A DNA stretch of 29,592 bases from a virus. The notes beneath the pieces were generated by a model that was not told the DNA's origin, did not search any database, and saw only the letters and a program-made list of their open reading frames with translations. Location: positions 1 through 29,592 of the IMG/VR virus record IMGVR_UViG_3300020424_000018; one strand, 5' to 3'. Below are positions 13,115 to 20,182 of the stretch, piece after piece (the stretch's first letter is position 1; the number at the start of each line of letters is the position of its first letter). A program made the position numbers and the translations under genes.

Positions 13115-13687
13115 TTATTGTTCTTTGTTTATTTCATTCCAAGCCCACATAGCTACGCCAGCCGAATCAGTGATATGATCGTGTATTCCGAGTACTGCCA
13201 AATGATGATCTACAGTAGGTACTTTCTTTGGAACGTATTCAAGCGAGTATTTTTTTACTACTTCTCTTTTTGTGAAGTATGGGACCGAAATTAATTCTTT
13301 TCGCCATTTGTTTGGTTGTACCCACATAACTCTATTCAATGATCTGGTGTAGTTGTGAACAGATCCGGCTATCATCCCAGCAAACCGAGATACGATAATA
13401 GCTGTTCGATTGTTAGAACCGACATAGGCGTCTTCACTGCATAGATAAAAAAGTTCATCTTCTTCTTTCAGTAATAGTACATACGCACCTATTTGTGCTC
13501 CTATATCAGCTCCACATTTACAATCTATGACCGTTTTTTCATCAGAACCGTATGTAGATATAGATAGAACATAGACACGGCCTGCTTTCCTATTTCTACA
13601 TTTCCATTCAAATACGACTTGTGCTACTTTATCTTTCAATATCGTAGCAGCTCCATTACTAGCTGGATCTATACCTACAACAATCAT
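13115..13687 (-). CDS. RuvC-like Holliday junction resolvase, 190 aa
   Basis: RNase H-fold nuclease signatures are present: GIDPASNGA with D7, a second acidic residue in SEDAYVG (E85), and C-terminal acids D160 (VDHHLAV) and D174 (ITDSAGVAMWAW). Their order matches RuvC-type resolvases, which cut four-way junctions during recombination and before packaging. Length is within the RuvC range. It sits between the SSB-like gene and the primase-helicase genes, consistent with branched-DNA processing. The ribosome-binding site is modest (AAAGAAGA). Other RNase H-fold phage nucleases cannot be wholly excluded. Confidence 0.75.
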   Translation of the reverse strand: MIVVGIDPASNGAATILKDKVAQVVFEWKCRNRKAGRVYVLSISTYGSDEKTVIDCKCGADIGAQIGAYVLLLKEEDELFYLCSEDAYVGSNNRTAIIVSRFAGMIAGSVHNYTRSLNRVMWVQPNKWRKELISVPYFTKREVVKKYSLEYVPKKVPTVDHHLAVLGIHDHITDSAGVAMWAWNEINKEQ

Positions 13688-13700
13688 TCTTCTTTATTCC

Positions 13701-14327
13701 TTAAAAGGGGATATCGTTATTATCATCATCATCAGGAATATCCCAATCATCATTTTCATCTGGTTCATTTGATGTACTCTTTTGATATTTTGGAAGTATT
13801 TCAGTAGTCCAGCCTTGTTCAATTCTGTATTCATTGACTTTTGCATAGTTGCTTTCAGCTTCTGATACATGTTTGACTTCGCTATCAGTGTATTCCGGTA
13901 CTTTTCCGTCTTTCAGTACTTTTGATAAGTTTCTCATTTGTAGTCTTTTCTTTCCGTTATATTCATCATCTACTAGATCTACTTTGATACGATTGCCATT
14001 CTTTAAGAGAAGAGCTTGAACATCTTTGGGATCTTCATTATCGAATACATCACTATACATTAAAACGGCAGCTAGTTCGGCCCATCTCCAGTTATGCGAT
14101 TCTCTTAATAGATATCGTTGACTTATCGTTTTACCTACATCACCGTTTTCTTTATTATCAAGATCGTGCAAACAAACATAAAATATTTCGCAATATCGTT
14201 CTTGATTCATTGTGTATCGAAAAGAGGCCGAAGCTGGTGCTAGTATCTTCTTTCCTGCTTTCATTGGTTCTGTTGATCTCCGATCATTATTGGATGATTG
14301 ATGATCAGAAGGATTTATTTTTGGCAT
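13701..14327 (-). CDS. ssb: SSB-like protein with acidic DIPF tail, 208 aa
   Basis: The C-terminus is a disordered acidic tail ending DDDDNNDIPF, the hallmark tip by which bacterial SSB recruits partners (E. coli SSB ends DDDIPF). The body, about residues 25-150, is strand-rich (NRIKVDLVDDEYNGKKRLQM) and could be an OB fold, but its sequence is not a typical SSB. Role: coating single-stranded DNA at forks and recombination intermediates. It directly follows the Sak4-like ATPase gene. Proteins of that family are known to work with their cognate SSB. AAGGAGAAATC precedes the ATG. Confidence 0.65.
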   Translation of the reverse strand: MPKINPSDHQSSNNDRRSTEPMKAGKKILAPASASFRYTMNQERYCEIFYVCLHDLDNKENGDVGKTISQRYLLRESHNWRWAELAAVLMYSDVFDNEDPKDVQALLLKNGNRIKVDLVDDEYNGKKRLQMRNLSKVLKDGKVPEYTDSEVKHVSEAESNYAKVNEYRIEQGWTTEILPKYQKSTSNEPDENDDWDIPDDDDNNDIPF

Positions 14328-14336
14328 GATTTCTCC

Positions 14337-15053
14337 TTATCCTTTGTATTGTTGAATTGATTGAATGATATTATCCATTTTTGGATCTTTAATGATACCT
14401 TCTAACGGATTTGCGATTTTGCAAAGTACTGTAGAAGGGCCATCAAACATAACGTATCTTTGAGAAACACGTTCGTTTTCTTCTTTTACATCTCTACGAT
14501 ATAAGTAACCTATTATCGTGAACCATTGAGCGATTTCACGACCAGTTTTCTTACCGATAAAGATAGGACTATAATGACGTTTGCCAGTAGCTTCTTCGTT
14601 ATCGTGTTCCATAAGAGCGGTACAAATGACGTTGATAGGTAGATCTCTCAGTGTTCTGATGAGTCCTTTCGTTGCGTCTGCGAGTTTTCCGTAATCTTGC
14701 AATTGCATACTATCTCTTCTAGCCTTTTTCAGTATATCGTCTTGAATTAATCGTTGTGTTTCTGTCAAAGAATCGACTACTAATGTTTTATATTTTGCTA
14801 GTGATTTATCACCATTTCGCAAAGCTCCTATCACGTTTCTTACATCTTGAGCTGTATTGACATAAATAATATCAGCTTCGGGATTGGAAGAGTTTATTGA
14901 TGTAATCGCTTGACGTTCGGTTAATAGTACTAGAACCGGTCCAGGCCCTGTAACTGCTAGGGTTGTTTTTCCTGCACCAGAATCACCGTATATCAAAGCC
15001 TTGATCGGTGCATTACTTGAAGCTTTGGAAGCTTTTTCTATCTTAAAAGACAT
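14337..15053 (-). CDS. Sak4-like RecA-core ATPase, 238 aa
   Basis: Walker A GDSGAGKT at residues 23-30 is close to the N-terminus. A Walker-B-like TLVVDSLTE lies around residues 93-101, followed by a core of about 240 residues without extra domains. This is the pattern of phage Sak4-type ATPases, which promote single-strand annealing. Neighbours fit: an Fe-S nuclease upstream that could supply single strands, and an SSB and a RuvC-like resolvase downstream. The ATG follows AACGGAGAAAAAT, the standard leader. Alternative: a generic phage AAA ATP-binding protein of unknown role. Confidence 0.75.
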   Translation of the reverse strand: MSFKIEKASKASSNAPIKALIYGDSGAGKTTLAVTGPGPVLVLLTERQAITSINSSNPEADIIYVNTAQDVRNVIGALRNGDKSLAKYKTLVVDSLTETQRLIQDDILKKARRDSMQLQDYGKLADATKGLIRTLRDLPINVICTALMEHDNEEATGKRHYSPIFIGKKTGREIAQWFTIIGYLYRRDVKEENERVSQRYVMFDGPSTVLCKIANPLEGIIKDPKMDNIIQSIQQYKG

Positions 15054-15069
15054 ATTTTTCTCCGTTGAA

Positions 15070-16371
15070 TTAGAAAGGTAGACCTAATTGGTCTGAGTTA
15101 ATTATATCATAATCTGTATTATTTTCAATCTTTTTCCAATATATTTTGTGCTTTATTGTTTCATTTATATCTTCGATTGCTACATTCGGTTGACATAAAT
15201 AGCTATATTTACAGCTGAGATATTGTTGACATATAGGATACCTAGAAGCTGTATATTGGAATGTCATATTATCAGCATTGATAAGTTTTGTTTTCAGTTC
15301 ATGCATAGAGCAAGCTGTACTATAATCTTCTAATACAGATCGTGTCATGTCATTTTCATTAATTGATGTAATCAAAAAACAGAAGTAGTTCGGATCTGCT
15401 TTGGTCTTTAGCATTTCCAAATGTTCTTCATAATCACTTCGATCTAATTCATATTTGATAATAGATTCTTCATAGATCCAACTCGGAACAAGTTTGGCCT
15501 TAGCTGTTGATAGTTTGCCGGACTTTAACGGTTCCGGTGGTTTTGGCACTTTGCTATGACATAGATCCCAAATGACACCTTTGACTTCATATTTTGATAA
15601 ATACGTCATATCTCCATGTTTGATTTCGTAATCAAGTAGAGAACAGTAGCCAGATAACTGCATATCAAATAAAAACTTTCGTTCGTATGAAGTAGGTTGT
15701 GATGTTGTCTTATGATCTAGTATATAAAGCGATTTTGTTCCACGTTTGAGAAGTATAGCGTCAGCTTTTCCTACTTTCCAGTATGGTATACATACATCAA
15801 TCAAATTGGATCGTTCTTTGTTGATACCAGCTGGATATAAACAATCATCTTCTTCTATTATATATGTCTTTGGACTATAGATTTCACCGGTCTGAGGATG
15901 AAGTATAGGCCTGGCTAGAGTTTGCTCTATTGCTATGATTTCGTATTCTTTATGAAGTATGGCCCAATGATCGCACCAGCCCACGATAGCTCTTTTCATT
16001 CTATCCAAACAGTTTTCTATCCATTCTTCTTTAGCTTCTTCGATTACTTGTATTGCTTCACGTTCTTCTTCAAAAGACTTTCTTCCTACGATTTCAATCA
16101 GTTCCAGAGCTTCTTCTTTGGTTATACATGTATCTGTATTCTTCATTCTTAATAATGCATGTTCCATTACTACATGCCAAACGATCCCATATAAAAGAGC
16201 GTCTCCTTTTTCTGTTGTTTCTATATTCATCAAATAACCATACGACCATTTTCTTTTACAACCTAGCTCAACGAATTCGCTATTTGTAAAAGTCCAAGCT
16301 GGGCCTATCTGTTTGATTCGTTCGCTATCTTCATATCTATTCATTACAGTTCGATATTCTGTTATGTTCAT
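15070..16371 (-). CDS. Fe-S PD-(D/E)XK nuclease (Cas4/RecB-like), 433 aa
   Basis: Catalytic motifs: H66 in GIVWHVVMEH, D204 in GKADAI and D219-x-K221 in ILDHKTT. The iron-sulfur cysteines are split as in Cas4/AddB: C38 near the N-terminus, and C381, C387 and C393 near the C-terminus (CQQYLSCKYSYLC). It would resect DNA ends to give single strands for the annealase/SSB pair encoded just downstream. The protein ends DQLGLPF, close to hexapeptide clamp-binding motifs such as QLSLPL of Hda. AAGGAGAATAGAAC precedes the ATG. It is the first gene of the recombination/replication operon. Confidence 0.85.
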   Translation of the reverse strand: MNITEYRTVMNRYEDSERIKQIGPAWTFTNSEFVELGCKRKWSYGYLMNIETTEKGDALLYGIVWHVVMEHALLRMKNTDTCITKEEALELIEIVGRKSFEEEREAIQVIEEAKEEWIENCLDRMKRAIVGWCDHWAILHKEYEIIAIEQTLARPILHPQTGEIYSPKTYIIEEDDCLYPAGINKERSNLIDVCIPYWKVGKADAILLKRGTKSLYILDHKTTSQPTSYERKFLFDMQLSGYCSLLDYEIKHGDMTYLSKYEVKGVIWDLCHSKVPKPPEPLKSGKLSTAKAKLVPSWIYEESIIKYELDRSDYEEHLEMLKTKADPNYFCFLITSINENDMTRSVLEDYSTACSMHELKTKLINADNMTFQYTASRYPICQQYLSCKYSYLCQPNVAIEDINETIKHKIYWKKIENNTDYDIINSDQLGLPF

Positions 16372-16392
16372 TGTTCTATTCTCCTTGTTAAT

Positions 16393-16421
16393 TATTCATA
16401 ACATGAAGAGTGTTATCTTTG
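16393..16421 (-). promoter_or_regulatory. Candidate promoter/operator of the recombination operon
   Basis: ATAACAT-GAAGA-GTGTTAT (16398-16416) has the same dyad and 5-base centre as the operators at 4446 and 6430. In the minus-strand frame a -10-like TGAATA (16398..16393) is at the expected place, but the -35 is poor. It lies about 25 bases before the nuclease start and downstream of the terminator at 16446. Confidence 0.35.
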
Positions 16422-16436
16422 TCGGTCACTTTCTGA

Positions 16437-16478
16437 CAAAAAGAAGAAAGGGCAACCAACGAAATGAGTCACCCTTTC
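16437..16478 (-). terminator. Intrinsic terminator closing the modification operon
   Basis: On the minus strand GAAAGGGTGAC pairs with GTTGCCCTTTC (11 bp including two G-U pairs) around an 11-base loop, followed by TTCTTTTTG. It lies 105 bases after the last methyltransferase gene and before the nuclease gene. Part of the stem duplicates the 3' end of the gene at 17824. Confidence 0.65.
16451..16463. repeat. Direct repeat, left copy, flanking the tandem methyltransferases
   Basis: GGCAACCAACGAA is identical to 17828-17840. TCACCCT follows in both copies after a short gap (16469 onward here; after TAACAGTT in the right copy). Confidence 0.6.
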
Positions 16479-16552
16479 AAAAGCAAATTTCCTTAAAACT
16501 TTAACAACGGAGAAGAAAAATTGCTTGGCTGTTTTTGTCAACGAACAATTTA

Positions 16553-16581
16553 AGTATTACACAAAATGATTTAGTATGCAA
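16553..16581 (-). promoter_or_regulatory. Candidate promoter upstream of the terminator at 16446
   Basis: TTGCAT (16581..16576), 17 bases, AATACT (16558..16553), or TAATAC at 16 bases. The spacer AATCATTTTGTGT closely matches that of the promoter at 23475-23503. Transcripts would run into the terminator at 16437-16478, giving a short RNA or an attenuated leader. An AACAACGGAGAAG leader occurs here in the opposite orientation (16503-16515) without a following gene. Confidence 0.35.
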
Positions 16582-16582
16582 A

Positions 16583-17191
16583 TTAAAAGAGCTTTAATTG
16601 TCTTTGATGTTGTTTCAATCGTTTACAAGCTTCTTCATAATATCCTGTATCTAGTTCGTACCCATCCAACGAATAGCCCATATCATCACAAGCTATTGCG
16701 ATTGAACCAGAGCCTAAGTGAGTATCTAATATTTTATCTCCTTGCTTTGCATAGTTACGCAAAATCCATTTGTATATTCCAACAGGCATTTCACAAGGAT
16801 GTTTTGTACTTCTTCCTTTAGCTACAAAGTTAGTCCATGTTTGTTCATATATTTCAATCTTTTTGTGAAAAGTGCATGAAGCAATCACGGCCTTTGAAAA
16901 ATCCGGCATGGGTTGATTTTTTACCCAAATAATAGCTCCATATTTTTCTTCAAAGCAATTAAAATAATTTGCTCCAAATATGATTCTATTCTTTGATACT
17001 CTTTTCAGTTCTGAAAAATATTCTTCTGTCGGAATGTTATCATTCCAATCAACTTTTGATCCACGTTTGGCCCCGCTAGTTTGAACAAAGTTTCCAATTC
17101 CAAACGGAGGATCAACGATAGCTAGATCAAAACTATTATCATTCATGTTTTTCATAGCTTGTAAACAATCTTCATTGTATATGTTTATCAT
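16583..17191 (-). CDS. Beta-class DNA amino-methyltransferase, paralogue 2, 202 aa
   Basis: Motif IV DPPF is at 27-30, motif I (ILDTHLGSGS) at about 154-163, and HPCEMP lies before motif I in place of HPTQKP. At 202 residues it is compact. It is a clear paralogue of the next gene upstream (17206): both share the GDCL-like N-terminus, RVSKN, YAKQGDKILDTH and the C-terminal RLKQHQRQLKLF. The central recognition regions differ, which suggests different targets. The tail QLKLF matches the consensus sliding-clamp-binding pentapeptide. It is the last gene of the modification operon. The upstream site is weak (CGGAAATAACGAAC). Confidence 0.85.
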   Translation of the reverse strand: MINIYNEDCLQAMKNMNDNSFDLAIVDPPFGIGNFVQTSGAKRGSKVDWNDNIPTEEYFSELKRVSKNRIIFGANYFNCFEEKYGAIIWVKNQPMPDFSKAVIASCTFHKKIEIYEQTWTNFVAKGRSTKHPCEMPVGIYKWILRNYAKQGDKILDTHLGSGSIAIACDDMGYSLDGYELDTGYYEEACKRLKQHQRQLKLF

Positions 17192-17205
17192 GTTCGTTAT
17201 TTCCG

Positions 17206-17811
17206 TTAAAATAATTTCAATTGTCTTTGATGTTGTTTTAGTCTATACATTGTTTTCTGATAGTATTTTTTATTTATTTCATAACCTTCAAGATCATACT
17301 TCAGCTCATGGCAAGCTATTGCAATACTGCCAGATCCGATATGCGTATCTAGGATCTTATCTCCCTGCTTTGCATAAGTATTAAGTAGCCACATATATAG
17401 AGCTACCGGCTTTTGTGTTGGATGTATTCTATTTGGATTTTGACTTATATGTTCATACATTTTCATCACACCTTTGAAGCTGGTCCATGCCATTTCCCAA
17501 CGTGAAAAAGACGGCATACAATTCTTTTTATCCCAACAAATACATTCTCTCGTAGGTGGTAGACCGAAGTAGTTACCACCCCAGATAATCTGATTCTTTG
17601 ATACTCGAAACAGTTCATCAAAATATTCTTTCGGTGGCTTTTTATCCCATTTGTTTACTTCTTTACGTTGAAAAGAAGATCCTTTTTTTCCACCCATTTG
17701 CATACCGGCCTCGAGCATTCCGTAAGGCGGATCTACAATAGCTAGATCAAATTGATCTGTTTTCATTGACTTCATAGCTTCCAGACAATCTTTGTTGTGT
17801 AATTGTATCAT
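17206..17811 (-). CDS. Beta-class DNA amino-methyltransferase, paralogue 1, 201 aa
   Basis: Motif IV DPPY at 27-30, HPTQKP before motif I, and ILDTHIGSGS near residue 155. A MGGKKGSSF loop follows motif IV. The C-terminus RLKQHQRQLKLF is identical in protein to that of its tandem paralogue. The last codons of the two genes differ synonymously, so the tail has been conserved at the protein level. It transfers methyl from SAM to adenine N6 or cytosine N4; the target is unknown. AGAGGAATAGAAC precedes the ATG and overlaps the end of the upstream gene's stop region. Confidence 0.87.
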   Translation of the reverse strand: MIQLHNKDCLEAMKSMKTDQFDLAIVDPPYGMLEAGMQMGGKKGSSFQRKEVNKWDKKPPKEYFDELFRVSKNQIIWGGNYFGLPPTRECICWDKKNCMPSFSRWEMAWTSFKGVMKMYEHISQNPNRIHPTQKPVALYMWLLNTYAKQGDKILDTHIGSGSIAIACHELKYDLEGYEINKKYYQKTMYRLKQHQRQLKLF

Positions 17812-17823
17812 TGTTCTATTCCT

Positions 17824-18504
17824 CTAAGGCAACCAACGAATAACAGTTTCACCCTCATAGCCTTTTTCCCATACATACCAAGCATAAGCTATCGCTGTAA
17901 CTGGTTTGGTTTGAACATCAGGCAAAGTACAAGCTATTCTCGTTGTATGAATATAGACATATTTAATTGGATGTTTCTTAAAAAATTCGTTTCTTTGCTT
18001 TCCTTCTAAACAAAGTAGACGCATTAAGAATATTAACTTATTTCCATTTTCTAATAATTTGATTGCGTGTTCTAAGAAAGGAAGAATCAATTTGAAAGGT
18101 GGGTTTGTAATTATGTCGCCACCTCCAACATTTTCTTGATAAGTCATAAAATCGCTTTGTTCTCCATATCCTCTATCTATCAAATCTGATGAAAAAACAT
18201 TATATCCGTTGTTTTCCAAAATCTTCGATATAGCACCATCCCCACAGGAACATTCCCATAGATTTTTATCCAACACTTCTTTATCTCTGTATAGATAACA
18301 ATTTAAGAAATTAACTACAGCTGATTGTGGCGTAGCATAGAAGTCATTTTTTTCTCTTTCGTTATCTGCATGAGCTGACGAACCTATCTGAGTAAGATTA
18401 TCTGTCTTTATCTTTTTATAATCTTCTTCTTCTTCTAAGTTCAATATCTTGCAAAGATTTAATTGTAGATGTCTGCTTTTCTGACTTGATTCGTCTGTAG
18501 ACAT
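17824..18504 (-). CDS. N6-adenine-type DNA methyltransferase, 226 aa
   Basis: NDFYATP (53-59) and then motif I ECSCGDG (84-90), an SSDLIDRG turn (105-112) and motif IV NPPF (134-137). SAM motif first and NPPF second is the gamma-like order common in phage N6-adenine methyltransferases. No separate recognition domain is visible, so specificity may be loose or partner-dependent. An N-terminal extension of about 50 acidic/polar residues contains QLNLC (14-18). AAGGAGAGGATA precedes the ATG. The 3' end carries a 13-base sequence repeated at 16451-16463. Confidence 0.8.
   Translation of the reverse strand: MSTDESSQKSRHLQLNLCKILNLEEEEDYKKIKTDNLTQIGSSAHADNEREKNDFYATPQSAVVNFLNCYLYRDKEVLDKNLWECSCGDGAISKILENNGYNVFSSDLIDRGYGEQSDFMTYQENVGGGDIITNPPFKLILPFLEHAIKLLENGNKLIFLMRLLCLEGKQRNEFFKKHPIKYVYIHTTRIACTLPDVQTKPVTAIAYAWYVWEKGYEGETVIRWLP
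17828..17840. repeat. Direct repeat, right copy
   Basis: GGCAACCAACGAA, identical to 16451-16463, here inside the last codons of the gene at 17824-18504. The two copies bracket the tandem methyltransferase genes 16583-17811. Confidence 0.6.
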
Positions 18505-18519
18505 TATCCTCTCCTTTTG

Positions 18520-19470
18520 TTATTTATTTTCCCAAACTGAACACAAACCCCATTTACTACAAGATGGTTCGTCTGTATCAAACAATTTAAATTGTTTTCC
18601 ACCGTGCGTTGTTTTGCTCCAAAGAACAACTTCAGAAAAAGGATCATGTTCTTTTCTTGAAAAAAATTGATTGAAATAATATCCGTATTTTTCTTTTACT
18701 TCTTCTAATCTTTCAATTTGTGATTGTGTGTTTGTTGTTTTTTTCGTATGAATACCAGTATACTTTTCTAATTTTTCAATTATTTTTATTCGTTCTGTAC
18801 TTAAAATAGAAATTTCTTTTTTCTTTGCATAAATACAAGGATAGCAACCCACTCTCGAGCTTCCTTGTAGATACAAATTATTCGGTAGAATATTATGCTT
18901 ATTGTGTATATCAATTACGTCTTTTTCCGACCATAGATATAACGGCCTCCATACATCACAATCTAAATGATCATGATAATCCCATTCTTCTACATTTGCT
19001 CTAGCTCTACTTTCAGCTCTTCGAACGCCTATGATAGATATTACATCATTATCATGATTGTCGAAATAATCTTTAACTACTTCTAGTTTCAAGCTTCTAG
19101 TACACCACTTGCGAAATCTACTAGGCATACACTTATGATAGAAACATAGTCTTACAAACGGGCTTTCAAAACCTAGATCACTTTCAATTTCTAAAATCAT
19201 TTGTTGCGTTTCTTTCGGAAATTGAGAAATATCGACATGTTTCTTTAATCGTGTGATCTTTCCGATCTTAGTTTCTAAGTAATCTAAATAGTCATACGTT
19301 TCTTTGGATTCCCAGCCTGTATCAAAAAATACTCTTTCAAAATCATTCGTTGTATATCCGTTTTCTAACAAATACAGACATGTAGCTGTACTGTCTTTTC
19401 CTCCGCTTACTGATACAACTAAATCAAGATTGTTACTTAATTTCTCTTTTGATAATTTTGTCAAACCCAT
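18520..19470 (-). CDS. PAPS-reductase/DndC-like PP-loop protein, 316 aa
   Basis: PP-loop SGGKDS at 22-27, then FFDTGWESKETYDYL (48-62), KWCTR (C123), GVRRAESRA (148-156) and GCYPC (C209, C212). This is the order of the phosphoadenosine-phosphosulfate reductase superfamily, which also includes DndC of DNA phosphorothioation. The paired cysteines and further ones (C109, C114, C304, C310) could hold an Fe-S cluster. The family activates substrates by adenylation; the substrate here is unknown. No dndA, B, D or E homologue is seen. Between methyltransferases, a nucleic-acid-modifying role is plausible. QFKLF at 293-297 resembles a clamp-binding motif. AGAGGATTGAT precedes the ATG. Confidence 0.8.
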   Translation of the reverse strand: MGLTKLSKEKLSNNLDLVVSVSGGKDSTATCLYLLENGYTTNDFERVFFDTGWESKETYDYLDYLETKIGKITRLKKHVDISQFPKETQQMILEIESDLGFESPFVRLCFYHKCMPSRFRKWCTRSLKLEVVKDYFDNHDNDVISIIGVRRAESRARANVEEWDYHDHLDCDVWRPLYLWSEKDVIDIHNKHNILPNNLYLQGSSRVGCYPCIYAKKKEISILSTERIKIIEKLEKYTGIHTKKTTNTQSQIERLEEVKEKYGYYFNQFFSRKEHDPFSEVVLWSKTTHGGKQFKLFDTDEPSCSKWGLCSVWENK

Positions 19471-19471
19471 A

Positions 19472-20182
19472 TCAATCCTCTAATAGTGTATATGTAAACG
19501 TATCACCCCATTTTTCAGCTGATCTCTTACACAACGATATAAACATGTCATATTCATTTGGGTTAGCGAAAACTTGACATCCGGCTGACCATTTATCTAC
19601 TTGTGTTGATTCTCTAGTAGCATTGGATCGGTGAATGTTAATTCCAAAATAACCATTTTGATACGTTTCAGCTTCTAGATCTAACTCTCGGTCTTTGGTA
19701 TTGTCACGATATACTCTAACTTTACCAACTTGTGTAAGAGCTTCGTATTTTCCTCTGTGAAGCCCTAACTTATGACTACTTCTATATTGACCGGCAACCA
19801 GAATAGCTGTACCCTCAACTCTACTAGGATTCTGCAAGTGATAGAGGCCTGGATCTGTTGTTATCTGAAATTTCAACTGTACCCATTCATCAGATTCATC
19901 CTTGTAAACGACATATAGCCAATCGTCAAACTTGTTAGCTTCTCTCGTTATCGATCTGACACCGATTATATTTAGATTGTACTGACCTCTTTCAAAAGTC
20001 ATGTAGCCGTTCTGCTCTACTCTGCTCAATATTCTAGGTTTCATTTTCATATCTCCAAAATGTTTTGTAATAATGTTATCTATGACTTTATTGTATTGCA
20101 AATTATGATTTTGTTTCAATCGCTTGAATACTTCTTTATCATAATACGCTTTTGATATGAGCTTCTTAAAATCAGGCTTCAT
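19472..20182 (-). CDS. L,D-transpeptidase (YkuD)-like or related cell-wall protein, 236 aa
   Basis: The C-terminal half has GINIHRS (H184) and, 18 residues later, WSAGCQVF (C202). This H...S-x-G-C arrangement resembles the active site of YkuD-type L,D-transpeptidases, with the flanking strands (GQYNLNIIGVRS, KVRVYRD) of a beta fold. Similar phage proteins with an 'S-x-G-C-Q' signature exist. No signal peptide or membrane span is visible, so export would need help. The ATG overlaps the end of the C5-methyltransferase gene by 11 bases with only a weak ribosome-binding site, so translation is coupled. A cell-wall gene inside a modification operon is unexpected. The alternative is an uncharacterised hydrolase. 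Confidence 0.5.
   Translation of the reverse strand: MKPDFKKLISKAYYDKEVFKRLKQNHNLQYNKVIDNIITKHFGDMKMKPRILSRVEQNGYMTFERGQYNLNIIGVRSITREANKFDDWLYVVYKDESDEWVQLKFQITTDPGLYHLQNPSRVEGTAILVAGQYRSSHKLGLHRGKYEALTQVGKVRVYRDNTKDRELDLEAETYQNGYFGINIHRSNATRESTQVDKWSAGCQVFANPNEYDMFISLCKRSAEKWGDTFTYTLLED

Noticed and set aside
16576-16821. Plus-strand open frame of 81 codons after an AACGGAGAAG leader
   Set aside because: The leader is about 60 bases before the ATG, and the frame is a shadow of the methyltransferase gene on the other strand.
18520-19470. Complete DNA phosphorothioation (Dnd) system
   Set aside because: Only a DndC-superfamily protein is present; no cysteine desulfurase, DndB, DndD or DndE gene is seen in the window.
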